The notes beneath the pieces are model-generated. The model worked only from the letters and a program-made list of their open reading frames with translations, was not told the DNA's origin and ran no database searches. DNA of 49,549 bases from an uncultured Eubacteriales bacterium (GTDB lineage: Bacteria > Bacillota > Clostridia > Oscillospirales > Acutalibacteraceae): assembly GCA_900317765.1 (NCBI GenBank), contig ONID01000012.1, positions 1 through 49,549 on the forward strand, in the 5' to 3' direction. The translations under genes were made by a program, and so were the position numbers. Positions 22,872 through 32,405 of the stretch are shown here, in pieces. How positions within the stretch are numbered: the stretch's first letter is position 1; each line of letters begins with the position of its first letter.

Positions 22872-24071
22872 ATGCTTTCACTGGACAAATTTTACCATGC
22901 TGCCTATGTGCTCAAAAGCGTTCTGCGACGCACCGACCTGGTCTACGCGCCGGAACTGAATCCCGAGGCGGATATATACTTAAAGCCGGAATGCCTGCAG
23001 GTGACAGGTTCCTTCAAGGTCAGAGGTGCATACTACAAGATCGCCACTCTCTCCGATGAAGAAAAGGCCAAGGGCGTAATCGCCTGTTCCGCCGGCAATC
23101 ACGCGCAGGGCGTCGCTCTCGCAGCCACCAAAAGCGGCATCAAATCGCTCATCTGTCTGCCGGATGGCGCTCCCATCTCCAAAGTCGAAGCCACCCGCAA
23201 ACTCGGCGCCGACATCTGCCTGGTCAACGGCGTGTACGACGACGCTTACAACAAGGCTCTTGAACTGCGCGACGAGAAGGGCTACACCTTCATTCACCCC
23301 TTTGACGACGAATCGGTCATCGCCGGTCAGGGCACCATCGGTCTGGAAATTGCCGATCAGCTTCCCGATGCGGACGCGGTTATCGTGCCTATCGGCGGCG
23401 GCGGACTCATCTCCGGCGTTGCGTTCGCCATCAAACAGCTCAATCCCAATATCAAGGTCTACGGCGTACAGGCTGCCGGTGCGCCCAGCATGTTCAACTC
23501 CATTCACGACGGCAAGATCGAACGTCTGCCTTCCGTCTCCACCATTGCCGACGGCATAGCGGTCAAGGAGCCGGGTTCCATCACCTTTGACACCTGCCAG
23601 AAGTACGTTGACGACATCGTCACCGTCACCGACGACGAAATCTCCGCCGCCATTCTCGCCCTCATCGAGAAGCAGAAGATGATCGCGGAGGGCGCAGGCG
23701 CAGTTTCAGTCGCCGCCGCAATGTTCAACAAGGTTCCGGTCAAGGGCAAGAAGGTCGTCTGCCTGGTCTCGGGCGGTAATATCGACGTGACCATTCTGTC
23801 CCGCGTCATCAAGAGGGGACTGCTCATGTCGGGACGCACCTGCTCTCTTATTTTAGAACTGATCGACAAGCCCGGTCAGCTTCAGGGCGTCGCCAACATC
23901 ATTGCCAACCTCGGCGGCAACGTCATCTCCATTCACCATGAACGTGCCAACGAAGGTTCCGACGTCAACGGCTGCTACCTCAGACTGCTGCTCGAAACCA
24001 AAAACTTCCAGCACATCGAGGAGATCAAGAAAGCACTGCTCGACGCAGGCTATCACTTTGCCAATAACTGA
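22872..24071 (+). CDS. ilvA: Threonine dehydratase (threonine ammonia-lyase)
   Basis: PLP enzyme that deaminates threonine to 2-oxobutanoate, the first step of isoleucine synthesis. 399 residues. The PLP lysine is in TGSFKVRGAYYK, the substrate loop is SAGNHAQGVA and the phosphate-binding glycines are IGGGGLISG. The last 75 residues form one ACT regulatory domain (LILELIDKPGQLQGVANII), so this is the short single-ACT form of about 400 residues rather than the 510-residue E. coli IlvA. AAAGGTG precedes the ATG. Followed by ridA 27 bases downstream. Confidence 0.93.
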   Translation: MLSLDKFYHAAYVLKSVLRRTDLVYAPELNPEADIYLKPECLQVTGSFKVRGAYYKIATLSDEEKAKGVIACSAGNHAQGVALAATKSGIKSLICLPDGAPISKVEATRKLGADICLVNGVYDDAYNKALELRDEKGYTFIHPFDDESVIAGQGTIGLEIADQLPDADAVIVPIGGGGLISGVAFAIKQLNPNIKVYGVQAAGAPSMFNSIHDGKIERLPSVSTIADGIAVKEPGSITFDTCQKYVDDIVTVTDDEISAAILALIEKQKMIAEGAGAVSVAAAMFNKVPVKGKKVVCLVSGGNIDVTILSRVIKRGLLMSGRTCSLILELIDKPGQLQGVANIIANLGGNVISIHHERANEGSDVNGCYLRLLLETKNFQHIEEIKKALLDAGYHFANN

Positions 24072-24098
24072 TTTTTCACACACAGGAGGAATACCAAT

Positions 24099-24476
24099 AT
24101 GATCAAGACAATCTACACCAAGAACGCTCCCGACGCCATCGGTCCGTATTCTCAGGCAAAAATCGCCGGAGGCTTCCTCTTTGCATCCGGACAAATCGCC
24201 ATCAATCCCGCAAGCGGCAATGTTGAATCCGATACCATCGAAGGACAGACCGAACAGATCATGAAAAACATCGGTGCCATTCTGGCAGAAGCCGGACTCA
24301 CATTCGACAATGTGGTAAAGACCACCTGCTTCCTCAAGAACATGTCGGATTTCGGCACATTCAACGCCATCTACGGCAACTACTTCACAAGCAAGCCGGC
24401 GCGTTCCTGCGTCGCAGCGGCTCAGCTTCCCAAGGACGTTTTAGCCGAAGTGGAGATCATCGCTGTCTGCGAGTAA
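24099..24476 (+). CDS. ridA: RidA family reactive intermediate deaminase
   Basis: 125 residues, the usual size of the trimeric YjgF/YER057c/UK114 family. Signatures: GPYSQAK, FASGQI, FLKNMSDF and the C-terminal PARSCVAAAQLPKDVLAEVEIIA with the catalytic Arg. It hydrolyses the enamine/imine intermediates (2-aminoacrylate, 2-aminocrotonate) released by PLP dehydratases, which explains its place directly after ilvA. AGGAGG precedes the ATG. Confidence 0.95.
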   Translation: MIKTIYTKNAPDAIGPYSQAKIAGGFLFASGQIAINPASGNVESDTIEGQTEQIMKNIGAILAEAGLTFDNVVKTTCFLKNMSDFGTFNAIYGNYFTSKPARSCVAAAQLPKDVLAEVEIIAVCE

Positions 24477-24505
24477 TTACTATTTCATTCTGAAGCAATA
24501 TAAAG

Positions 24506-24550
24506 TAAGCACGGTCATTCGATGAACAATTGATTTACCGTGCTTTTTTT
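24506..24550 (+). terminator. Terminator of ilvA-ridA
   Basis: AAGCACGGT / ACCGTGCTT stem (24508-24516, 24537-24545 approximately) followed by seven T. Confidence 0.85.
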
Positions 24551-24570
24551 GGAGTCTGGAGGTTAATCCT

Positions 24571-25230
24571 ATGTACAAAGCCGTCATCTTCGACCTCGAC
24601 GGTACACTGCTCAATACCCTTGCCGATCTCGCTGACAGCTGCAATTATGTGCTTGCTGCCAAGGGTCATCAGACATATTCTGTGGAACAGTATAAACAAT
24701 TCGTCGGCAACGGCGCGGCGATACTCATGAAGCGCATTCATCCCCAGGGAACCTCTCAGGAAGAGCTGGATGATTCACTGGCGAAATTCAGCGAGTATTA
24801 CAGCGCTCACAAGGACATCAAAACCGCTCCGTATGAAGGCATTCCGGAATTGCTTGACCAACTGAAACAAACAGGGATTCACCTGTGTGTACTCTCCAAC
24901 AAGCCGCATGAAATCAGCATACAGATTGTGAAGGAGTATTTCGGGGAAAGCACCTTTGAAATTATTTTGGGTAAATCGGCTGATTTTCCCGTGAAACCCG
25001 ATCCGACTTCCTGTCTCTATCTGATCAGTCAGCTTGGACTGGAAAGAAGTGAGGTGCTGTATGTAGGCGACAGCAATGTGGACATGCAGACCGCCCGAAA
25101 CGCAGGGCTCACCAAATGCGGCGTCTGCTGGGGATTCCGTTCCGAAGCGGAGCTTAAAGCGGAGGGCGCAGATCATCTCGCTCACACCACAGAGGACATC
25201 TACACCCTCGTAGCCGGAGGTAACTCATGA
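24571..25230 (+). CDS. gph: HAD-family phosphatase (phosphoglycolate phosphatase-like)
   Basis: 219 residues. HAD motif I FDLDGTLLNT at the N-terminus, motif II LSNK around residue 107, the Lys of motif III within FPVKPDPT and motif IV YVGDSNVDMQTA, with an alpha-helical cap between motifs I and II. Closest to the Gph/PGP group that dephosphorylates 2-phosphoglycolate, though specificity in HAD proteins cannot be read from motifs. GGAGG lies eight bases before the ATG. Its stop overlaps the start of the next gene (ATGA), so the two are translationally coupled. Confidence 0.88.
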   Translation: MYKAVIFDLDGTLLNTLADLADSCNYVLAAKGHQTYSVEQYKQFVGNGAAILMKRIHPQGTSQEELDDSLAKFSEYYSAHKDIKTAPYEGIPELLDQLKQTGIHLCVLSNKPHEISIQIVKEYFGESTFEIILGKSADFPVKPDPTSCLYLISQLGLERSEVLYVGDSNVDMQTARNAGLTKCGVCWGFRSEAELKAEGADHLAHTTEDIYTLVAGGNS

Positions 25231-26702
25231 AAAACAATTCCGTACAGCGAGCCGTTCGGATCGGCGCATCCGTTCTGTTAATTCTGTCCCTGCTCATCAC
25301 AGTCTCATGCGGCACACGGAACGTCGTCATCACCGCAAACCAATTTACCCGCACCGAGGCACAGATTCCCAACCCCATGAAGGGCTTCGCCTGTTTTTAC
25401 GAAAAGCCCGATCAGGATGCTTCCATGGAATACATCGGCGTGAAATTCAGCGAAATCTACACATACGAAAACGGTCAGGGCGGTCTTGAAACGGAGGATC
25501 TTGACAGAAAGCTCTCAGAGGTGGCTGACAGGGGAAACTCCACCATTCTGCGCGTGTATATTCTGAACCCGGGCAGCGTAAGCGCTGAAGAAACCGGTCT
25601 CTTCCTGCCGGAAGAGCTTTACAGTGAATTGAAAGCGTCAGGCAATATTTACTCCAACACCGTCGCAACCGGGCTGCTGGAATACCCCGACTTCAACTGC
25701 GAAAAGCTGATCAGCTGCATGACGGAATTCATACAGCTTTTCGGAAAGAAATACGACGGGCACGCAGCCATAGCGACGGTTCAGATGGGACTTTACGGCT
25801 CTTGGGGCGAATGGAACATGTCGGAGTGCCGCAACGGCAAGTGCTTAATGACCAATGATAACCTCAGGAAAATCATCGAGGCCTATGTATCTGCATTTAC
25901 CAAGACCAAACTCATGGCCCGCAACCCTTCGCTCGGATACGCCAACGAATTCCCGATAGGCTATCACGACGACAACTTCATGTTCAACACATCCGACTTC
26001 CACACCAAAAGTCCCGAATGGAAAGCGCTGCTCAGAAAGCAGAACTACACCTACGGCACGCTGCAGCAGTTCTACGATTTTATCAACGGCAACGGCGGCA
26101 AGTACGAACCGCTGTGGGACATCTGGAAAACCCAGATGTTCGGCGGCGAACTGTCGATGCAGATGTCAATGGAGCCCTTCGGCCCCCTGTGGAGCGGAAC
26201 GGAACGTGAAGCGCTTGCATACTGCATCAATCAGTTCCACATGTCATGGCTGATGGGCGTCGGTACCGGCGGAATCCCCGACGCCAACTCCGACGAGTAT
26301 CAGGAATTCCGCAAGGTCGCTGCCAGCTTTGGTTATGACATATTCATTGATTCGGTATCAGGCAAAAACCGCACCTCAAAGCTGACAACCACATTCAGCA
26401 ATTCCGGCATCGCTCCGTTCTATTACGACTGGGCTTTGGAATATCGGATAGTGGACAACGAGGGGAAACTGGTCTTCACTTACCAAGACGAGCAATTCCG
26501 CCTTTCCCGACTGCTTCCCGACGAGACAGCGGAATCGGTGTTCTTCATTCCCGAGAACCTGACAGCCGGTGAATACACGGTGCAGCTGCGGTTTGTCAAC
26601 CCTGCCGAGAGTATATCCAAAAAAAATCTGCCGCTGCGCCTTTCCAACGACCACGAAATCAGAGACGGCATCTATGAGCTTGCCAAAATAACCGTTGAAT
26701 AA
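25227..26702 (+). CDS. Exported DUF4832-type protein, possible glycoside hydrolase
   Basis: 491 residues with a positively charged N-terminus and hydrophobic signal (residues 12-27) ending in TVSCG, which may be a non-ideal lipobox. A TIM-barrel-like domain follows (NPMKGFACFY, VQMGLYGSWGEWN with Glu residues, GYHDDNFMFN), then a DUF4832-type region (about 230-380) and a C-terminal beta domain (about 385-491: TTFSNSGIAPFYYDW, GEYTVQLRFVNP). The layout resembles exported polysaccharide-active proteins of the DUF4874/DUF4832 group, and a GH53 galactanase converges on it, so a sugar-polymer substrate is plausible but unproven. It overlaps the upstream phosphatase gene by four bases. Confidence 0.75.
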   Translation: MKNNSVQRAVRIGASVLLILSLLITVSCGTRNVVITANQFTRTEAQIPNPMKGFACFYEKPDQDASMEYIGVKFSEIYTYENGQGGLETEDLDRKLSEVADRGNSTILRVYILNPGSVSAEETGLFLPEELYSELKASGNIYSNTVATGLLEYPDFNCEKLISCMTEFIQLFGKKYDGHAAIATVQMGLYGSWGEWNMSECRNGKCLMTNDNLRKIIEAYVSAFTKTKLMARNPSLGYANEFPIGYHDDNFMFNTSDFHTKSPEWKALLRKQNYTYGTLQQFYDFINGNGGKYEPLWDIWKTQMFGGELSMQMSMEPFGPLWSGTEREALAYCINQFHMSWLMGVGTGGIPDANSDEYQEFRKVAASFGYDIFIDSVSGKNRTSKLTTTFSNSGIAPFYYDWALEYRIVDNEGKLVFTYQDEQFRLSRLLPDETAESVFFIPENLTAGEYTVQLRFVNPAESISKKNLPLRLSNDHEIRDGIYELAKITVE

Positions 26703-26705
26703 ACC

Positions 26706-26767
26706 GATAAACGCAAAAGACTTGCGCTGCTCCCATCTCACAGGGAAAAGCGCAAGTCTTTTTTTGT
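26706..26767. terminator. Convergent terminator between the DUF4832-type gene and GH53
   Basis: AAAAGACTTGCGCT / AGCGCAAGTCTTTTT forms a nearly perfect stem (about 26717-26731 and 26749-26764) with T-rich flanks. Confidence 0.85.
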
Positions 26768-26779
26768 ATTTTCCAATAA

Positions 26780-27973
26780 TCACCCGAACACCCTGAGCGA
26801 ATCGAGCGGTTTTCCGTCGGCGTCAAAAAACGCCTGATTGTCCCATGTGCTCCCTCCGTAGTACCTGCCGCCGTTATCGGGGTCATACCGTGCGCAATAG
26901 CTGCTTGCCCATCCCGAACCGTACTTCTCCCATTTCGTGCGATTGGCAGTAGGATCGCTTCCCACCGGAATCCACGCACCTTCCCAATAAAATATTCCCA
27001 GTGCGCCGCATTCCCCGGAGGCCTTCATCACAGCTTTCACAAACTCCGCCTGCCCCTGCGGTGTGGCAGGGTATTCCCGCAACAAATCAGACTGTCCGAT
27101 GATATTCTGGAAACCGTCTCCGTCTTCGAGAGTGAAGGGATATGCCGTTTCCAGCACGACGGTCTCCTTCCCGTATTGGGTCTTCACGTCGGACAGCAAT
27201 TCCTTCATTTCATCCAGGCTCCCGTGCCAGTAGGGATAATATGAAATCCCGAAAATGTCGTAATCCAGACCCGCACCGTCAAGCTGTCCGGCATACCACA
27301 GCATGCCGAATTTGTCTGCTACAGGTGCAAAATGAACGGCAATCCTGATAGACCTGCCCTTGGAAGACGCAAAATCACGCACTGCTCTGGAAGCGGACCG
27401 CAGCAGCAACAAAATGTTTTCCCACTCGTATTCTCCCGCAAGCCCGCTGTTAATCTCATTGCCGATCTGCACCATTCCTATTTCCGCACCGGCATCCGAT
27501 ATTTTCGCAAGAGCGTTTACGGTAAAATCATATATCTCAGCGGATTTCTGATTCACCGTCATATTTTCCAAAGCCTTCGGCGCATACTGCCGCGAAGGGT
27601 CAGCCCAGAAGTCGGAGTAATGGAAGTCCACCAGCAGCGGCATTCCGTACTTTGCCGCCCTGCGTCCGATGGCAGCGGCCTTGTCGGTATCGCAATTGCC
27701 GCCGCCGTAGCCGTTTCCGTTCCCGTCATAGGGATCATTCCACACCCGCACCCTGATGTAATTGACCCCCGCTTCGGAAAGGGTTTTCAACAGTTCCTGG
27801 GGCTTGCCGTCACAGCCGTAAAAGACAGCGCCGCTCTGTTCCAGTGAGATGACGCTCGAGACGTCCATCCCCTTGATGAATACGTCTGTCGATGCCTGAT
27901 CAGAACATCCCGGCAAGCAAAGTACTATGACAATCAAGCAGCCCGTTACAACAAAGATTAGTCTTTTTTTCAT
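26780..27973 (-). CDS. GH53 endo-beta-1,4-galactanase, lipoprotein
   Basis: 397 residues. Signal peptide with lipobox-like LPGC (about residues 20-23), then a single GH53 TIM barrel: GMDVSSVISLEQSG, RVRVWNDPYDGNGNGYGGG, LLVDFHYSDFWADP, the acid/base Glu in VQIGNEINSG and the nucleophile Glu in VVLETAYPF. It cleaves type I arabinogalactan/galactan of pectin outside the cell, consistent with a gut plant-fibre lifestyle. The ATG at 27973 has AGGGAG seven bases upstream; a longer frame upstream lacks a ribosome site. Transcribed convergently with the DUF4832-type gene. Confidence 0.92.
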   Translation of the reverse strand: MKKRLIFVVTGCLIVIVLCLPGCSDQASTDVFIKGMDVSSVISLEQSGAVFYGCDGKPQELLKTLSEAGVNYIRVRVWNDPYDGNGNGYGGGNCDTDKAAAIGRRAAKYGMPLLVDFHYSDFWADPSRQYAPKALENMTVNQKSAEIYDFTVNALAKISDAGAEIGMVQIGNEINSGLAGEYEWENILLLLRSASRAVRDFASSKGRSIRIAVHFAPVADKFGMLWYAGQLDGAGLDYDIFGISYYPYWHGSLDEMKELLSDVKTQYGKETVVLETAYPFTLEDGDGFQNIIGQSDLLREYPATPQGQAEFVKAVMKASGECGALGIFYWEGAWIPVGSDPTANRTKWEKYGSGWASSYCARYDPDNGGRYYGGSTWDNQAFFDADGKPLDSLRVFG

Positions 27974-28044
27974 TGATCGGCTCCCTTTATCAGTTGTCGA
28001 AAGCGTATGAAGCCAGTGACCAAACGGCAAAAACAACACAGGTA

Positions 28045-28593
28045 TCATTTGCCCCGCGAATGCTTCACGGCCTTCCGAATCTCAGCGAACGCCGCATCTT
28101 CCCCCTGTTCGGCAAGAATGGTGAGCCAGCCTTCCAAAAGATCGGAGGTCTCGGGATGAATGCTCCTGCGATGCTTTCCTTTGAGAAAATATTTCAGCGG
28201 AGAAGCATCCGTGTAGTCTTTCTTCATGTACGTCTTGCTCGCAGCCATGCGGTCACAGAACATCTCAGCGACAAATACAACGGGCATTTTCACAGGCTGA
28301 CAGAGACGCGTGACCGGATCGTAGTCCGTCCAGAATTCAAAGTGATGGCGGTTGCGTCCCTTGTGGTGCATCCACGCGCGGGAATAGCCTATGTCTTCCC
28401 GTTCCGCTTCATTCGGGCTGCGCATTCCCTGGAAATACTTCACGCCGTTCCAGAATTCTGTGGGACTGTATTTGCTCAGGTCGTGCAGAAGCCCTCTCAT
28501 CGGAATGCCGGCGCGGAAACAGTTGACAATGACCTTCCGCCGATGACCGTTGATGGTGTGAAGATGTCCGTAAAATCTTGACGCAAAATTCAT
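28045..28593 (-). CDS. DUF5662-like protein
   Basis: 182 residues, His-rich and soluble: HLHTINGHRRKVIVNC, GLLHDLSKYSPTEFW, WMHHKGRNRHHFEFWTDYD and MFCDRMAASKTYMKKDYTD. The spaced His/Asp pattern (HDLSKYS, HHKGRN) resembles a metal-dependent HD-type hydrolase, and I associate it with DUF5662; no activity is known to me. The start is taken at ATG 28593, 12 bases inside an alternative GTG. A minus-strand TTGACA-17-TAGCAT promoter lies just upstream. It ends 71 bases before the GH53 start and may be co-transcribed with it. Confidence 0.75.
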   Translation of the reverse strand: MNFASRFYGHLHTINGHRRKVIVNCFRAGIPMRGLLHDLSKYSPTEFWNGVKYFQGMRSPNEAEREDIGYSRAWMHHKGRNRHHFEFWTDYDPVTRLCQPVKMPVVFVAEMFCDRMAASKTYMKKDYTDASPLKYFLKGKHRRSIHPETSDLLEGWLTILAEQGEDAAFAEIRKAVKHSRGK

Positions 28594-28910
28594 CTGTGAT
28601 AACACTTTCCTTATCTTTAATTCCTTATGAATATGCTATATCAGAAAAACCGTTTTGTCAAGTGGTGTATTTTATTCAAAATATTCATATATTTTCAAAT
28701 AAAAAAACGCAACTTTTGTCTAAAAGCGGGGTTTTTCGTCCCGTGTAACAATTTAAATTGCAATGTGACGAAACATATATTATAATAAATATGTACAAGA
28801 GAAAGACATATTTATTGGCGATTCGTATAATTGATGTGGAAATGCTCTTTTCTGCTCACAATGAACTCGCCAACGTGCCGTTTGGCAGGATGGGAGGATT
28901 ATCAATTATT
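28594..28910. other. Intergenic region and long leader of the DEAD-box helicase
   Basis: It holds the divergent promoters of the DUF5662-like gene and of the helicase. The helicase transcript would have a leader of about 118 bases, which is common for cold-shock-regulated RNA helicases. No further gene is seen. Confidence 0.6.
28758..28786 (+). promoter_or_regulatory. Promoter of the DEAD-box helicase
   Basis: TTGCAA (28758-28763), 17-bp spacer, TATAAT (28781-28786). Its position rules out in-frame starts upstream of about 28793. Confidence 0.7.
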
Positions 28911-30569
28911 ATGCATACTATACCCTTTTACGAATTCGGGTTGTCCACGCCTGTGATGCAGGCGATTGACGACCTGGGATACGAAGAAGCCACTCCGATA
29001 CAGACGCAGGCCATTCCGCTGCTCATGAGCGGCAGAGACGTAATCGGACAGTCCCAGACCGGCACCGGCAAAACCGCGGCGTTTGCCATCCCTGCCATCG
29101 AACGGCTGCTCGCCGACAGAGAAAATGGCGTGCAGGTGCTGATCCTCTGTCCCACCAGAGAGCTTGCCATACAGGCATGCGATGAAATCCGCAAGCTTAC
29201 CTGTCATATTGACACTATCCGTTCGGCAGCCATCTACGGCGGCCAGGACATAGAGCGTCAGGTGAGGCAGCTTCGCAACGGCGTTCAGATAGTTGTGGGC
29301 ACTCCCGGAAGGGTGATGGATCACATGCGCCGCGGCACATTGAAGCTGAACGGCGTGAAGATCGCCATTCTCGACGAAGCCGACGAAATGCTGTCCATGG
29401 GATTCCGTGAAGACATTGACAAAATATTCGCCGATATTCCCACGCAGCGGCAGACAGTGCTTTTCTCCGCCACCATGTCACCCGAGATTCTGGAAATAAC
29501 CAATCTCTATATGACCGCACCCCAGGTCATCCGCATCGTGCGGAAGGAGCTGACCGTCGAGGGAATCGACCAGTATTACTACAACATTCCGCACAGTCAC
29601 AAGATCGAAGCGCTCAGTCGTCTGATGGACGTATATCACCCCGAACCAGCCATGATCTTCTGCAACACCAAAAAGCAGGTGGACGAACTTGTCAGCGCCA
29701 TGCAGCAGCGCGGATACATCGCCGAAGGGCTTCACGGAGATATGAAACAACAGGCACGCGACCACGTGATGAACACATTCCGCAGCGGGAAGGTGGATAT
29801 TCTCATCGCCACCGACGTGGCTGCCAGAGGAATCGATATCTGCGGCATCGGCGCGGTGTTCAATTACGACATACCGCAGGATGTGGAATACTACGTCCAC
29901 CGCATCGGCAGAACCGGACGTGCCGGAAAATCCGGGCTTGCTTTCACCTTCGTCACCGGCTCCCGGGAAATAGCGGAACTTCGCTGCATCATGAACTACA
30001 CGCGCAAGGAAATCACCCGAAGCACGATACCGACATGCGCGCAGGTCATGGAATGCCGCAAGGAGAGATTCGCCCGCAAAATCTGCGCCGCTGTGGAAAA
30101 CGAGGATCTCAGCGAATACATACAGATGGTGGAACAGCTTACCGACGAAGGTATATCCTCCATTGAAATTGCCGCAGCTCTGCTCAAGTCAGAAATGACT
30201 TCCGACGGCAGAACCGCCATGCCATCCGAAGCCGACGATTTCGTCTTTGCGGGTCATGAACGCCGCAGACAGAGGAACAGGGATTTCCGCGACGGGAAAA
30301 GACCCGAAAGACGCGACAGGAACAACCGTCCGACCGCCAAAATATACATCAACCTCGGCAGCAGCATCGGACTTCTTCCCAAACATATCGTCGGCACGGT
30401 AGCCGGTGAGACGGGAATGCCCGGCAAATTCATAGGAAGAATTGAGATAAACGAGCGCTATTCCACATTTGACGTGCCGCAGGAAGCGGCTGAAGCGATC
30501 ATAGACACCCTGAACAAAACCCGCATGATGGGCAGAAAAGTCAATGCACGCCTATTTGACGGGCAGTAA
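28911..30569 (+). CDS. DEAD-box ATP-dependent RNA helicase
   Basis: 552 residues. Q motif at the N-terminus (FYEFGLSTPVMQAI, EATPIQTQAIPLL), Walker A SQTGTGKT, PTRELA, DEAD box ILDEADEML, SAT motif FSATM, then helicase domain 2 (IFCNTKKQ, ATDVAARGIDI, HRIGRTGRAGK). A basic linker precedes a C-terminal DbpA-like RNA-binding domain (about 475-552: YINLGSSIGLLPKHIVG). This is the CshA/DeaD-type layout, acting in ribosome assembly, RNA turnover and cold adaptation. The ATG at 28911 gives the family N-terminus; GGGAGG is about 13 bases upstream. It has its own promoter and terminator. Confidence 0.95.
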   Translation: MHTIPFYEFGLSTPVMQAIDDLGYEEATPIQTQAIPLLMSGRDVIGQSQTGTGKTAAFAIPAIERLLADRENGVQVLILCPTRELAIQACDEIRKLTCHIDTIRSAAIYGGQDIERQVRQLRNGVQIVVGTPGRVMDHMRRGTLKLNGVKIAILDEADEMLSMGFREDIDKIFADIPTQRQTVLFSATMSPEILEITNLYMTAPQVIRIVRKELTVEGIDQYYYNIPHSHKIEALSRLMDVYHPEPAMIFCNTKKQVDELVSAMQQRGYIAEGLHGDMKQQARDHVMNTFRSGKVDILIATDVAARGIDICGIGAVFNYDIPQDVEYYVHRIGRTGRAGKSGLAFTFVTGSREIAELRCIMNYTRKEITRSTIPTCAQVMECRKERFARKICAAVENEDLSEYIQMVEQLTDEGISSIEIAAALLKSEMTSDGRTAMPSEADDFVFAGHERRRQRNRDFRDGKRPERRDRNNRPTAKIYINLGSSIGLLPKHIVGTVAGETGMPGKFIGRIEINERYSTFDVPQEAAEAIIDTLNKTRMMGRKVNARLFDGQ

Positions 30570-30594
30570 ACAAAAGACCATACAACTTACATCC

Positions 30595-30632
30595 AACGTC
30601 ACGCTGCATTTTTTATCCGGCGTGACGTTTTT
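30595..30632 (+). terminator. Terminator of the DEAD-box helicase
   Basis: AACGTCACGC / GCGTGACGTT stem (30595-30604, 30620-30629) with TTTTT following. Confidence 0.88.
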
Positions 30633-30635
30633 GGT

Positions 30636-30664
30636 TTGACAGATTCTCCCGGCAGTAGTATAAT
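30636..30664 (+). promoter_or_regulatory. Promoter of the Dabb protein gene
   Basis: TTGACA (30636-30641), 17-bp spacer, TATAAT (30659-30664); 36 bases before the start. Confidence 0.75.
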
Positions 30665-30699
30665 CAATTTACAATCTATTGATAAAGGAAGTCTGAAAA

Positions 30700-30993
30700 A
30701 TGATCAAACACATCGTACTTTTCAAACTGAGCGACAACAGCCCCGAAAACTGCGCAAAGACAGCCGATATTCTCCGTTCGATGGACGGCAAGGTGGACCT
30801 GCTGCGCGGAATCACGGTCGGCGTGGACAATCTTCATTCTCCACGTTCCTATGACATCGCGCTGGAAGTGCTGCTCGACGACATGCAGGCACTCGAGGCC
30901 TATCAGCAGGATGATTACCACTGCAATGTTGTCAAAAAACATATGCATTCCGTTGCCTGCGCCAGTGTCGCCATTGATTTTGACATCGGATAA
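30700..30993 (+). CDS. Stress-responsive alpha/beta barrel (Dabb) domain protein
   Basis: 97 residues, one Dabb domain: the N-terminal MIKHIVLFKL strand, the central LLRGITVGVDN and the typical LEAYQQDDYHCNVV segment followed by a HMHSVACASVAIDFD end. These small dimeric ferredoxin-like barrels occur in stress proteins and in some enzymes; no substrate can be assigned. AAGGAAG precedes the ATG. Single-gene unit between the helicase terminator and the ilvC promoter. Confidence 0.88.
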   Translation: MIKHIVLFKLSDNSPENCAKTADILRSMDGKVDLLRGITVGVDNLHSPRSYDIALEVLLDDMQALEAYQQDDYHCNVVKKHMHSVACASVAIDFDIG

Positions 30994-31041
30994 TTGACAG
31001 TCATGTCAACCTATCGTTGACATATTTTGCCCAAACATTGA

Positions 31042-31071
31042 TTGACATTTTCCCCTGAAATGGTATATACT
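31042..31071 (+). promoter_or_regulatory. Promoter of ilvC
   Basis: TTGACA (31042-31047), 18-bp spacer, TATACT (31066-31071). Confidence 0.7.
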
Positions 31072-31084
31072 GGACACATCGTTC

Positions 31085-32185
<1,101 letters not shown>

Positions 32186-32187
32186 TC

Positions 32188-32225
32188 TTCATTTGTTGTT
32201 TGACACACAAATGAAGGCGGTTTTT
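32188..32225 (+). terminator. Terminator of ilvC
   Basis: TTCATTTGT / ACAAATGAA stem (32188-32196, 32207-32215) followed by GGCGGTTTTT directly after the stop. Confidence 0.75.
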
Positions 32226-32288
32226 GTATGTTTTGCCGGATTATGCAAAGTAATAGTAACCTATTATTGCCAACTTTCGGTGAAGCTC

Positions 32289-32317
32289 TTGACAATTATT
32301 TACAATAGCAATATAAT
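32289..32317 (+). promoter_or_regulatory. Promoter of the transglutaminase-like surface protein
   Basis: TTGACA (32289-32294), 17-bp spacer, TATAAT (32312-32317); about 89 bases before the start. Confidence 0.72.
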
Positions 32318-32405
32318 GAGGAAAGAATGCGATGCTGGCTGATACGATACATGCATTGCAAATCGGATGTGTTACACATTTTTATATGGAAAGGGCTTGA
32401 AAAAA

